DNA of 7,352 nucleotides from an uncultured Lachnospiraceae bacterium (GTDB lineage: Bacteria > Bacillota > Clostridia > Lachnospirales > Lachnospiraceae): assembly GCA_946627575.1 (NCBI GenBank), contig CAMOVS010000055.1:1-7352 (forward strand), given 5' to 3'. Positions within the stretch are counted from its first letter, which is position 1. Each line of letters starts with the position of its first letter. The position numbers and the translations under genes are program-made. The notes beneath the pieces were generated by a model. It had not been told where the DNA came from and did not search any database. It was given only the letters and a program-made list of their open reading frames with translations. Shown here in pieces: positions 1 to 5,091 of this stretch.

Positions 1-609
1 AGTCTCAGGGCCTCTCAGGCCTTCCCCTTCTTCCGCCATCTCTTTGGAAAGATGTATCCTGACCTGTGGATGATCCTGGCAGGCAAGCATCCTGCCCAGA
101 AATATCATATGGTATCCGAAGATCTCCATATCGTCCCCGTACTGTAATCTGTGAGCTTCTTTACAATAAAAGCCATTCACATAGAGCCCGTTGGGACCGG
201 AGCTTCTTACCATCCACCCTTCCTCCTGCCTGCAGATCATAAGATGCTTCCTGGATATACTCTGACTAAAAGAAATACATATATCCTGGTCCGATCCTCG
301 CCCCAGGCTGATGAGGGGAGTGAGGCGAAAGAGAGAAAAAGACCTGCAGCTAAAGGGCCGGATTATGAGGGTCATCATCGCCGCCCCATCCGGATTCATC
401 TCCACATATTCTCCTGTAGTTAAATTCGCTGCCGGCACTCCTCCGGCGTCAGTCACAGTCCAGTAATCCCGGCCCCTGAAGGCAATCACATATTCTCTTC
501 CCTCGCACCCTCCGAAAAAATCTGCGGGGATCTCTATGGTTTGCTCCTTATCCGAGAGGATGTATTCTTTCATGAATGATGGACTGTAGATTGTTAAATA
601 ATAGTGCAT
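1..609 (-). CDS. essC: EssC-like type VII secretion ATPase, N-terminal double-FHA part (3' end outside window)
   Basis: The frame is open from an ATG at 609 to the window edge (203 codons, no stop). AGGAAG lies about 8 nt upstream of the ATG. Residues 1-90 look like a degenerate first FHA fold. Residues about 92-180 form a canonical FHA domain: G103-R104, D109-I110, S119-R120-K121-H122 and N140-G141 followed by N145-G146, the usual phosphothreonine-binding pattern. The next segment (LQYGDDMEIFGYHMIFLG, from residue 155) matches the end of the second FHA domain in EssC/YukB proteins. In Firmicutes, EssC is the membrane-anchored FtsK/SpoIIIE motor of type VII secretion, usually near 1,500 aa, with two N-terminal cytoplasmic FHA domains followed by membrane segments and ATPase domains. 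None of those later parts lie in the window. Two WXG100 genes 2.5 kb upstream support the call. Another protein starting with FHA domains cannot be excluded. Confidence 0.72.
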   Translation of the reverse strand, partial: MHYYLTIYSPSFMKEYILSDKEQTIEIPADFFGGCEGREYVIAFRGRDYWTVTDAGGVPAANLTTGEYVEMNPDGAAMMTLIIRPFSCRSFSLFRLTPLISLGRGSDQDICISFSQSISRKHLMICRQEEGWMVRSSGPNGLYVNGFYCKEAHRLQYGDDMEIFGYHMIFLGRMLACQDHPQVRIHLSKEMAEEGEGLRGPET

Positions 610-730
610 AGAAACTTCCTGTCTGTGACAATCTTCGCGCTGTCTGATCATCGGCTGCCCAGAATATGATCACCCATCCCGGGATCGGATAGGGGCGATT
701 CTCTTGCCTCTCCGGCCTTATCGCACAAAA

Positions 731-783
731 AAAGAGAACCGCCGCAAAAGATCCATAAGCTTTCTCTTTTGTAACGGTTCTCC
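731..783 (-). terminator. Rho-independent terminator of the CoA-transferase gene
   Basis: GAGAACCG (734-741) pairs with CGGTTCTC (775-782), and GCAAAAG (744-750) pairs with CTTTTGT (766-772), giving a long, nearly continuous stem. Read on the minus strand, the stem is followed at once by TTTTTTT (733-727). It lies 36-88 nt past the stop codon of the CoA-transferase gene and should insulate the essC-like gene from it. On the plus strand no T-run follows, so it works in one direction. Confidence 0.9.
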
Positions 784-818
784 TGATTAAATTATGAAAA
801 TACCCCTCAGGGATTATA

Positions 819-2159
819 CTATTTGTTGGATCTTCTCCAGATCTTCATTTTCTCAGCTTCCTTGATCAATTCATCTCTGAAATCCGGATGGGCAATGCTG
901 ATCAGAGCTTCCGCCCGCTGCCATGTAGACATACCCTTAAGGTTGACTTTGCCGAATTCAGTAACAACATACATGGTATTGGCCCTTGTATCCGTTACGG
1001 TACTTCCGGGGATCAGGGTAGGACGAATCCTGGATGACACTGTACCGTCTTTCTTTTTGAAGGTGGAGGAAAGGCAGATAAAACTCTTTCCGCCCTTGGA
1101 CAGATAGGCACCCTCTACGAAATCCAGCTGGCCGCCTGCTCCGCTGATCTGCCTGGTTCCTGAACTCTCAGAACTTACCTGACCAAAAAGATCGATATCT
1201 ACAGCATTATTGATGGAAATAAAGTTATCAATCTTTGATACGGTGCTGGCTGAATTAGTATAATCAACCGGAGCACTCATACACTCGGGATTGTTGTCCA
1301 GATAATCATAAAGCTTCTTGGTGCCGGCGCCAAAAGCGTATACCTGTCTGCCGCGGTCCAGAGCCTTCTTGGAGCCATTAATCTTGCCGGCTCTGGCAAT
1401 ATCTACAAAGGCGTCTACATACATCTCTGTGTGAACACCCAGATCCTTAAGATCGGACTCTGCAATCATGGCTCCAACGGTATTGGGCATACCGCCGATA
1501 CCAAGCTGGAGGCAGGCACCGTTAGGAATCTCTTCTACGATCAGCTGGGCTACCGCCTTATCAACATCTGTGGGAGGCGCTCCTGCTCCCAGCTCAGCCA
1601 TAGCCGGGTTCTCACCCTCCACGATATAATCTACATCTGAGATATGGACTGCCTCTTCAAATCCACCCAGGCAGCGCGGCATGTTCTCATTAACCTCTAC
1701 GATTACGACATCAGATACTTCACATACAGCCATCATGTGAGAAGCGTTGGGGCCGAAATTAAAGAAACCGTGCTTGTCCATGGGGGCAACCTGGAAAATG
1801 GCTATGTCAACATGCTTTATATTCTCACGGTAGTATCTGGGAAGTTCAGAATACTTTACCGGACAGTAATAAGCAAAGCCATTGGCAGCAGCACGACGCT
1901 CAAAACCGCTCATATGCCAGGAATTCCAGGTGAAATGATCAGCAACATTCTCTACCTTAAAGATCTCAGGCTCCCACATGAGGATACCGCCCCTGACATT
2001 GACATTCTCCAGTTCCTCTGCTCTTGCTGCAAGTTCTTTGTCAACTGCGGCCGTGGTGGCACTGGTCCAGCCGTAATCTATCCAGTCACCGGACTTCACC
2101 ATATTGGCAGCTTCTTTGGCTGTGATCAATTTCTCTGCATATTCCTTAATGTAGCTCAT
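819..2159 (-). CDS. but: Butyryl-CoA:acetate CoA-transferase
   Basis: This is a 446-aa cytoplasmic enzyme that moves CoA from butyryl-CoA to acetate, releasing butyrate and acetyl-CoA, the last step of butyrate formation in many gut Clostridia. It belongs to the family I acetyl-CoA hydrolase/transferase group that also holds 4-hydroxybutyrate CoA-transferase (AbfT). Visible motifs are the CoA-binding glycine-rich stretch [12 protein letters not shown] (218-229) and HTEMYVDAF (243-251), where E245 corresponds to the catalytic glutamate that forms the glutamyl-CoA intermediate. The sequence also has [10 protein letters not shown] (76-85) and ends with [18 protein letters not shown], typical of the butyrate-producer clade. 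Length is normal for the family. I chose the ATG at 2159 rather than one 21 bp upstream because AAGGAGGG sits about 6 nt before it. The gene has its own promoter and terminator, so it is monocistronic. Substrate preference (butyryl- against 4-hydroxybutyryl- or propionyl-CoA) is inferred from resemblance only. Confidence 0.92.
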   Translation of the reverse strand: MSYIKEYAEKLITAKEAANMVKSGDWIDYGWTSATTAAVDKELAARAEELENVNVRGGILMWEPEIFKVENVADHFTWNSWHMSGFERRAAANGFAYYCPVKYSELPRYYRENIKHVDIAIFQVAPMDKHGFFNFGPNASHMMAVCEVSDVVIVEVNENMPRCLGGFEEAVHISDVDYIVEGENPAMAELGAGAPPTDVDKAVAQLIVEEIPNGACLQLGIGGMPNTVGAMIAESDLKDLGVHTEMYVDAFVDIARAGKINGSKKALDRGRQVYAFGAGTKKLYDYLDNNPECMSAPVDYTNSASTVSKIDNFISINNAVDIDLFGQVSSESSGTRQISGAGGQLDFVEGAYLSKGGKSFICLSSTFKKKDGTVSSRIRPTLIPGSTVTDTRANTMYVVTEFGKVNLKGMSTWQRAEALISIAHPDFRDELIKEAEKMKIWRRSNK

Positions 2160-2207
2160 ATAACCCTCCTTGAAAATCATGATGGCTTGTTTGGCAATAT
2201 AGTCCTT

Positions 2208-2236
2208 ATTCTACCATCACCTTTTCAGAGGGTCAA
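2208..2236 (-). promoter_or_regulatory. Sigma-A promoter of the CoA-transferase gene
   Basis: On the minus strand TTGACC (-35, 2236-2231) is followed by a 17-bp spacer and TAGAAT (-10, 2213-2208). Each hexamer is one base from consensus. Transcription would begin near 2201, leaving a leader of about 40 nt that carries the AAGGAGGG ribosome binding site. The near-consensus match suggests strong, possibly constitutive expression separate from the upstream regulator gene. Confidence 0.85.
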
Positions 2237-2304
2237 CCAAAAGAATTCCTTCCGCGAAGACCTGTTGCTGCCGGCCTGTCTTCTATAATGTCCAGGGCTT
2301 CGTT

Positions 2305-3042
2305 TCATCCGGTGTTTTCGTCAGATTCCCTCCGGATCAGCTTTTTTTCCAGCCTCCTCCAGAAAGACCGGGACATAGGGATGACTGTCGAATCAGCCAA
2401 AATGATCTTTCCGGCAGCCGGATTAAAGATTCTGACGTGGAGAGAATTCACGAGGACACTCCGGTGGGTTCTATAGAAATAATCGGGAAGAACCTTTTCC
2501 ATGCGCCGTAAAGAATCCCGGAAACAGATCACGCCTTGCTCATGGTGGAGATAGATGTTCTTTTCCTTAGCTTCCAGATACCTGATAAGGGAAAAAGGCA
2601 GATAATAATAATCTGTCCCGTTCTTTACCTGCAGGCGGCTAGCAGGGTCCTCCTTCTCTCTATCGTAATAAATCCTGCATATAAACTGCTTAAGCAGCTC
2701 TTCAATCTGATCTGTCTCCAGGGGTTTGCGGAGAAGTCCCGAAGGACGCAGATCCGGTCTGATATAATACTTGGGCTTCACCTTACCTCCGTCTATAATC
2801 AGAAGATCCGCACGAAGGTTCTCCTTTCTCAGAGTCAGCAGGGAATCCAGATCCTTGCCCTGACTCACTTCATAGATCATAAGGTTCCAGGGGCCGGTCT
2901 CCTCATCCTTCCGGGAACCTCCTTCCCAGCAGATCTCAGAAGTCATCTGCTCCCCGCCCATGCGAATCAGGACATCCCGCAGCAGATCAATGATCAGGCC
3001 GGCATCATATTCTTTTGTGCAATATACATATACTGATAACAT
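2305..3042 (-). CDS. LytTR-family transcription regulator with degenerate receiver domain
   Basis: This 245-aa protein has a response-regulator layout. Residues 1-110 resemble a receiver domain, and residues about 137-238 form a LytTR DNA-binding domain. The LytTR part shows YYYLPFSLIRYLEAKEKNIY, FRDSLRRMEKVLP, a YRTHRSVLVN core (the usual F-x-R-x-H-R-S-x-x-V-N signature) and a final PMSRSFWRRLEKKL helix. In the receiver, the strand that normally ends in the phosphorylated aspartate reads LMIYEV (54-59), placing E58 at the aspartate position. The conserved lysine-proline is kept (K106-P107), while the usual N-terminal acidic pair is not evident (YCTKEYD). It may therefore act without phosphorylation. 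AGGAGGA about 8 nt upstream fixes the ATG at 3042. It lies 108 bp downstream of a WXG100 gene on the same strand with no terminator between, so it is likely co-transcribed and may control the type VII genes. The target and signal are unknown. Confidence 0.82.
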   Translation of the reverse strand: MLSVYVYCTKEYDAGLIIDLLRDVLIRMGGEQMTSEICWEGGSRKDEETGPWNLMIYEVSQGKDLDSLLTLRKENLRADLLIIDGGKVKPKYYIRPDLRPSGLLRKPLETDQIEELLKQFICRIYYDREKEDPASRLQVKNGTDYYYLPFSLIRYLEAKEKNIYLHHEQGVICFRDSLRRMEKVLPDYFYRTHRSVLVNSLHVRIFNPAAGKIILADSTVIPMSRSFWRRLEKKLIRRESDENTG

Positions 3043-3075
3043 ATGCTGCCATCCTCCTCGGGTTCGCTTCTTCCG

Positions 3076-3111
3076 GAATCTTCCTCATCAGCAGAATCTT
3101 CCTCATCAGGA
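3076..3111. repeat. Two-copy 18-bp tandem repeat
   Basis: GAATCTTCCTCATCAGCA (3076-3093) is followed directly by a copy (3094-3111) differing at one base. The unit is exactly six codons long. On the minus strand, in the frame +1 to the preceding WXG100 gene, it encodes an acidic DEEDSA-like repeat. It lies between the WXG100 gene and the LytTR gene. Confidence 0.85.
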
Positions 3112-3150
3112 AAACTGAAGTCCCTTCTGAAAAAGTCTGCTGCCCATACC

Positions 3151-3465
3151 TTAAAGAATATTGTTCTTCAGGGCTGCCGCCGCCGTTGCCGTCTGCTCCT
3201 CCGTAGTCCGGTAGCTGTCCGCAATGGCTTCGAGATGGTCTGCCTGCCTGCCGACCATCTTGTTCATCTGCTCCACATCGCTGGTCAGTCCCTTAAAACG
3301 ACTGATGTAAGTAGTGCCTGTGTCGCCTGCCCACACTGCCTGGCTGATGCCCGTAACGGTCTGAATCATCTCGTTGGCTGTAGCGTGCAGGGATGAGGCG
3401 CTGGCCCGGAATGCTCCGGCCGTCTTCTTAAGCTCCTGCGGGGTCACCTTGATCGTATTCGCCAT
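3151..3465 (-). CDS. WXG100 family type VII secretion substrate (EsxA-like), copy A
   Basis: This 104-aa all-helical protein has the WXG100 hairpin layout: helix 1 (about 8-42), the turn motif W45-A46-G47, and helix 2 (about 50-100). The Y85-R-T-T-E89 sequence fits the YxxxD/E secretion signal used by type VII substrates. Length is standard for EsxA/ESAT-6 relatives, which are exported as dimers through EssC-type machines without a Sec signal peptide. The ATG at 3465 is preceded by AAGGAGGTGG at good spacing. It follows the second WXG100 gene by 110 bp and precedes the LytTR gene, probably in one operon. Whether it is a structural component of the secretion system or an effector partner cannot be told from the sequence. 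Directly after its stop codon the +1 frame stays open and encodes an acidic tail (see findings). Confidence 0.92.
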   Translation of the reverse strand: MANTIKVTPQELKKTAGAFRASASSLHATANEMIQTVTGISQAVWAGDTGTTYISRFKGLTSDVEQMNKMVGRQADHLEAIADSYRTTEEQTATAAAALKNNIL

Positions 3466-3530
3466 AATTCCACCTCCTTAAAATCGCATGTTCATTCCTG
3501 CCAAAGCCGTTCGGATGCTCGATTCCGTAA

Positions 3531-3552
3531 CTGTGCCGCATCACCGGCACAG
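3531..3552. other. Perfect 8-bp hairpin between the two WXG100 genes
   Basis: CTGTGCCG (3531-3538) and CGGCACAG (3545-3552) form a perfect GC-rich stem with a 6-nt loop. No T-run follows on either strand, so it does not look like a full terminator. Its place between two co-directional genes suggests an mRNA processing or stability element, or a pausing site that sets the ratio of the two products. Confidence 0.6.
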
Positions 3553-3575
3553 ACGTAATCGGCTCCAATCTCCTA

Positions 3576-3866
3576 TCAACCATTGGCAATCTGCATGTTC
3601 TTCATCTCCATCTGCTTATAGAGCTGAATGATCTTCTGCAAAACCGAGATGAACTCCAGAATCTGCTTCAGAAGCTTGGCCATCTTGTGAAAGTCCAGAT
3701 CAAAGAGCTTCATAAAGTTGTCCTTGGCATCCCCTTCCCACATACTGTGGAGCCGGTCTCCTGTCTCCTTGAAGTCATCAAGTTTCGCCTGGAATGATCC
3801 GGCCAGCTCCTCAAGCATTCCCTTTCTGTTCTGGAGCTCGGCAACGGATATAACCATCTGAGCCAT
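3576..3866 (-). CDS. WXG100 family type VII secretion substrate (EsxA-like), copy B
   Basis: This 96-aa helical protein has the WXG turn at W43-E44-G45 and a likely YxxxE secretion signal at Y83-K-Q-M-E87. Helix 1 spans roughly 6-40 and helix 2 roughly 47-90. Length fits the WXG100 family. The frame continues upstream, but AAAGGAGGT lies about 6 nt before the ATG at 3866, which starts the family-like MAQMVISVAELQ sequence, so the longer form is rejected. It is the first gene of the presumed WXG100-WXG100-LytTR operon. It shares little sequence with copy A beyond the motif. The two could pair as a heterodimer like EsxA/EsxB, or each could form a homodimer as is common in Firmicutes; the sequence does not decide. 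Confidence 0.9.
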   Translation of the reverse strand: MAQMVISVAELQNRKGMLEELAGSFQAKLDDFKETGDRLHSMWEGDAKDNFMKLFDLDFHKMAKLLKQILEFISVLQKIIQLYKQMEMKNMQIANG

Positions 3867-3908
3867 ACAAACCTCCTTTCCAAATCGCTGTTGACTGGTG
3901 ACGAAGTC

Positions 3909-3917
3909 ATTATAGCA
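3909..3917 (-). promoter_or_regulatory. Extended -10 promoter of the WXG100 operon
   Basis: On the minus strand TGC-TATAAT (3917-3909) is a perfect extended -10 element. The hexamer 17 bp further upstream reads ACATAT, a poor -35. Transcription would start near 3902, giving a leader of about 35 nt with the AAAGGAGGT ribosome binding site. Confidence 0.75.
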
Positions 3918-3934
3918 CATTTATTTTCTAAATA

Positions 3935-3949
3935 TGTCATTTTTTGACA
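3935..3949. promoter_or_regulatory. Palindrome TGTCA-N5-TGACA over the -35 region of the WXG100 promoter
   Basis: The two 5-bp arms (3935-3939 and 3945-3949) are perfect inverted copies around a T-tract. The centre lies near -40 relative to the predicted start, a typical place for an activator or repressor to touch RNA polymerase. The shape suits a dimeric helix-turn-helix protein. LytTR proteins usually bind spaced direct repeats instead. Confidence 0.45.
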
Positions 3950-3970
3950 AGAGGTATTAAACTCGTGATA

Positions 3971-4010
3971 AACGAAAAGGAGAACCGTGATTTTCACCAC
4001 TGTTCTCCTT
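3971..4010 (-). terminator. Terminator downstream of the SH3-repeat gene
   Basis: AAGGAGAAC (3977-3985) pairs with GTTCTCCTT (4002-4010), and GTG (3987-3989) pairs with CAC (3998-4000). On the minus strand the stem ends in TTTTCGTTT. It lies about 90 nt past the SH3 gene stop and just before the WXG100 promoter, separating the two units. Confidence 0.8.
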
Positions 4011-4037
4011 AGTATATGTATTAAATTATTATATGAT

Positions 4038-4074
4038 GATGCTTTGGTCAAAAGCCATCAGGGACATCCCCCTG
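4038..4074. other. Two small hairpins in the 3' untranslated region of the SH3-repeat gene
   Basis: CAGGG-N6-CCCTG (4059-4074) and GCTTT-GGTCA-AAAGC (4041-4055, extendable to 4038-4059 with one bulged base) lie between the SH3 stop codon and the main terminator. The two share a base or so at the junction. Neither has its own T-run. Together with the terminator they make a structured 3' end. Confidence 0.45.
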
Positions 4075-4100
4075 CAAGGCAGACCGATCAGCCCCTGATA

Positions 4101-4808
4101 TCATTTGATATGGCTGGCCAGGGAAGAAACCCAGAGAGATTTTCCCTTGTAGGAGACCTTGTACCATTTGACATTGCGATCATCTTTGATGACCTTGCCA
4201 AGATACTTCATGCTGGTTCCTTTGCGGACGGATGTATATTTCCCGTATTCAAGCGAGGGGCCTTTGCGCAGGTTCACATCATCTTCTGCGATCACATACA
4301 TGGTGATGTCCTCATTCTTAAACTGGCACCATTTGGAAGAAACCCACACCTTCTTGCCATAGAAGGACACCTTGTACCATTTCACACCGCGCTTGTCGGT
4401 TTTCGTCTTGTTAAGATACTTAAGGGAAGATCCCTTGCTGACATCCGCCACGATCTTGTAGCCGGTTCCGGGACCCTTGCGCAGATTTACACGGCCTTTG
4501 GTCACCACGCGCTTCTTGGCAGAAGTTACAGGCTGGGGAACTTTCTTGGCATATCGTGATGATACCCAGAGAGTTTTCTTCTTATAAGAAACTTTATACC
4601 ATTTCACACCCCTGTCATCCCTTTTGGATTTGCTCAGATACTTGAGAGCAGTTCCTTCCGAGACGGATGTATAGATCTGATAATTAACACCCGGTCCTTT
4701 GCGCAGGTTCACATCAGCATTGACATAGACCTTTGTTGCGGCACTTACCGGAAGGGCAAATGCCATGAGAAAAACCATCATAAACAAAAGTGATAAGCGT
4801 TTTTTCAT
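4101..4808 (-). CDS. Secreted protein with three bacterial SH3 (SH3b) repeats
   Basis: This is a 235-aa lysine-rich exported protein. Residues 1-23 form a Sec signal peptide: MKKR, a hydrophobic core (LSLLFMMVFLMAFA), then LPVSA with likely cleavage between A23 and A24. Three SH3_3-type repeats follow at about 27-88, 100-163 and 171-232. Each has D/R-VNLRKGP, a KYL segment, G/N-VKWYKVS and LWVSS or VWVSS. No catalytic domain is present, so it is not itself an obvious peptidoglycan hydrolase. SH3b repeats in secreted Firmicutes proteins usually bind cell wall peptides, so a wall-associated role is inferred. I chose the ATG at 4808 over an in-frame one at 4844 because AAGGAGGA precedes it at about 6 nt and the signal peptide begins there. 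It has its own promoter and terminator. A link with the neighbouring type VII genes is not shown. Confidence 0.85.
   Translation of the reverse strand: MKKRLSLLFMMVFLMAFALPVSAATKVYVNADVNLRKGPGVNYQIYTSVSEGTALKYLSKSKRDDRGVKWYKVSYKKKTLWVSSRYAKKVPQPVTSAKKRVVTKGRVNLRKGPGTGYKIVADVSKGSSLKYLNKTKTDKRGVKWYKVSFYGKKVWVSSKWCQFKNEDITMYVIAEDDVNLRKGPSLEYGKYTSVRKGTSMKYLGKVIKDDRNVKWYKVSYKGKSLWVSSLASHIK
4113..4730 (-). repeat. Three in-gene SH3-coding repeats of about 190 bp each
   Basis: The units span about 4545-4730, 4320-4511 and 4113-4298. Conserved blocks can be seen in the DNA; for example TTTGCGCAGGTTCACATC occurs in both the first and the third unit. This fits internal duplication of one SH3 module, with a linker of about 11 residues between units 1 and 2 and about 7 between units 2 and 3. 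Confidence 0.8.
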
Positions 4809-4885
4809 ATAATCCTCCTTCATAAATGGCAGCACAAAACACATTCTGCACTAGCGTTCAAGCTTGCTGACAGTTATATTTTTTT

Positions 4886-4914
4886 ATTATAAAATACATT
4901 TCTAAGGAATACAA
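4886..4914 (-). promoter_or_regulatory. Promoter of the SH3-repeat gene
   Basis: On the minus strand TTGTAT (4914-4909), a 17-bp spacer and a perfect TATAAT (4891-4886) form a sigma-A promoter. The -10 lies about 78 bp before the ATG and is followed by a long A-rich stretch. The predicted leader is about 70 nt. Confidence 0.7.
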
Positions 4915-4920
4915 TACCAG

Positions 4921-4943
4921 GCCTTGCCCCGGATTTGCAAGGC
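4921..4943. other. Inverted repeat GCCTTGC-N9-GCAAGGC in the divergent intergenic region
   Basis: Perfect 7-bp arms lie at 4921-4927 and 4937-4943, just upstream of the -35 box of the SH3 promoter and about 60 bp before the plus-strand -10 element. It could be an operator shared by the two divergent genes. No protein can be assigned. Confidence 0.4.
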
Positions 4944-5001
4944 GGAATACTCCAATTTACTGCGCAATTTTACAAGAATCGTGGCTTTTCCTTTGCTTTC
5001 A

Positions 5002-5010
5002 TGCTATGAT
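5002..5010 (+). promoter_or_regulatory. Possible extended -10 promoter of the ferredoxin gene
   Basis: TGC-TATGAT (5002-5010) matches an extended -10 element with one mismatch. The hexamer 17 bp upstream (TGGCTT) is a weak -35. Transcription would start near 5017, giving a leader of about 75 nt that contains two palindromes. Confidence 0.5.
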
Positions 5011-5020
5011 ATTCCCAGGT

Positions 5021-5042
5021 TCAGAAAGGCCATCCTTTCTGA
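5021..5042. promoter_or_regulatory. Perfect 9-bp inverted repeat at the 5' end of the ferredoxin mRNA
   Basis: TCAGAAAGG (5021-5029) and CCTTTCTGA (5034-5042) flank a 4-nt loop (CCAT). It starts a few bases past the predicted transcription start. It may be a repressor operator overlapping the start region or an RNA hairpin protecting the 5' end. No T-run follows, so it is not a terminator. Confidence 0.6.
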
Positions 5043-5060
5043 ATCCTTCATAGGGATATT

Positions 5061-5073
5061 TCATTTCAAATGA
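5061..5073. promoter_or_regulatory. Palindrome TCATTT-C-AAATGA just before the ribosome binding site of the ferredoxin gene
   Basis: Perfect 6-bp arms surround one central base and end 1 bp before the AAGGAGGG ribosome binding site (5075-5082). The arms are AT-rich, so chance is possible. If real, it could be a second operator half or a translation-control hairpin. Confidence 0.3.
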
Positions 5074-5091
5074 TAAGGAGGGATCATTATC

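Noticed and set aside
2256..2283. GAAGAC/GTCTTC inverted repeat after the LytTR gene as its terminator
   Set aside because: The stem is only 6 bp around a 16-nt loop and the T-rich stretch is short and displaced, so termination there is unconvincing.
1644..2288. Plus-strand frame of 214 codons
   Set aside because: It lies antisense across the CoA-transferase gene, whose protein is clearly recognised. No plausible start signal and no family resemblance.
3110..3148. Short minus-strand frame MGSRLFQKGLQFS after WXG100-A
   Set aside because: It is 13 codons with no ribosome binding site, ending in the repeat region; nothing supports translation.
3043..3396. Plus-strand frame of 117 codons with serine-rich runs
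   Set aside because: It is antisense to the WXG100-A gene and to the acidic repeat (TCC/TCA codons mirror GAG/GAA/GAT). It has no ribosome binding site and no recognisable domain.
3944..3949. Plus-strand TTGACA as a -35 box
   Set aside because: The hexamer 17 bp downstream (GATAAA) is poor and no plus-strand gene follows. It is better explained as one arm of the palindrome.
3958..3973. Direct repeat GTTTA spaced 11 bp upstream of the WXG100 promoter as a LytTR binding site
   Set aside because: LytTR sites are usually 9-bp direct repeats about 21 bp apart. Here the spacing is half that and the second copy matches the consensus poorly.
3710..4051. Minus-strand frame of 113 codons overlapping WXG100-B
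   Set aside because: It runs through the terminator and promoter region and out of frame through a well-supported WXG100 gene.
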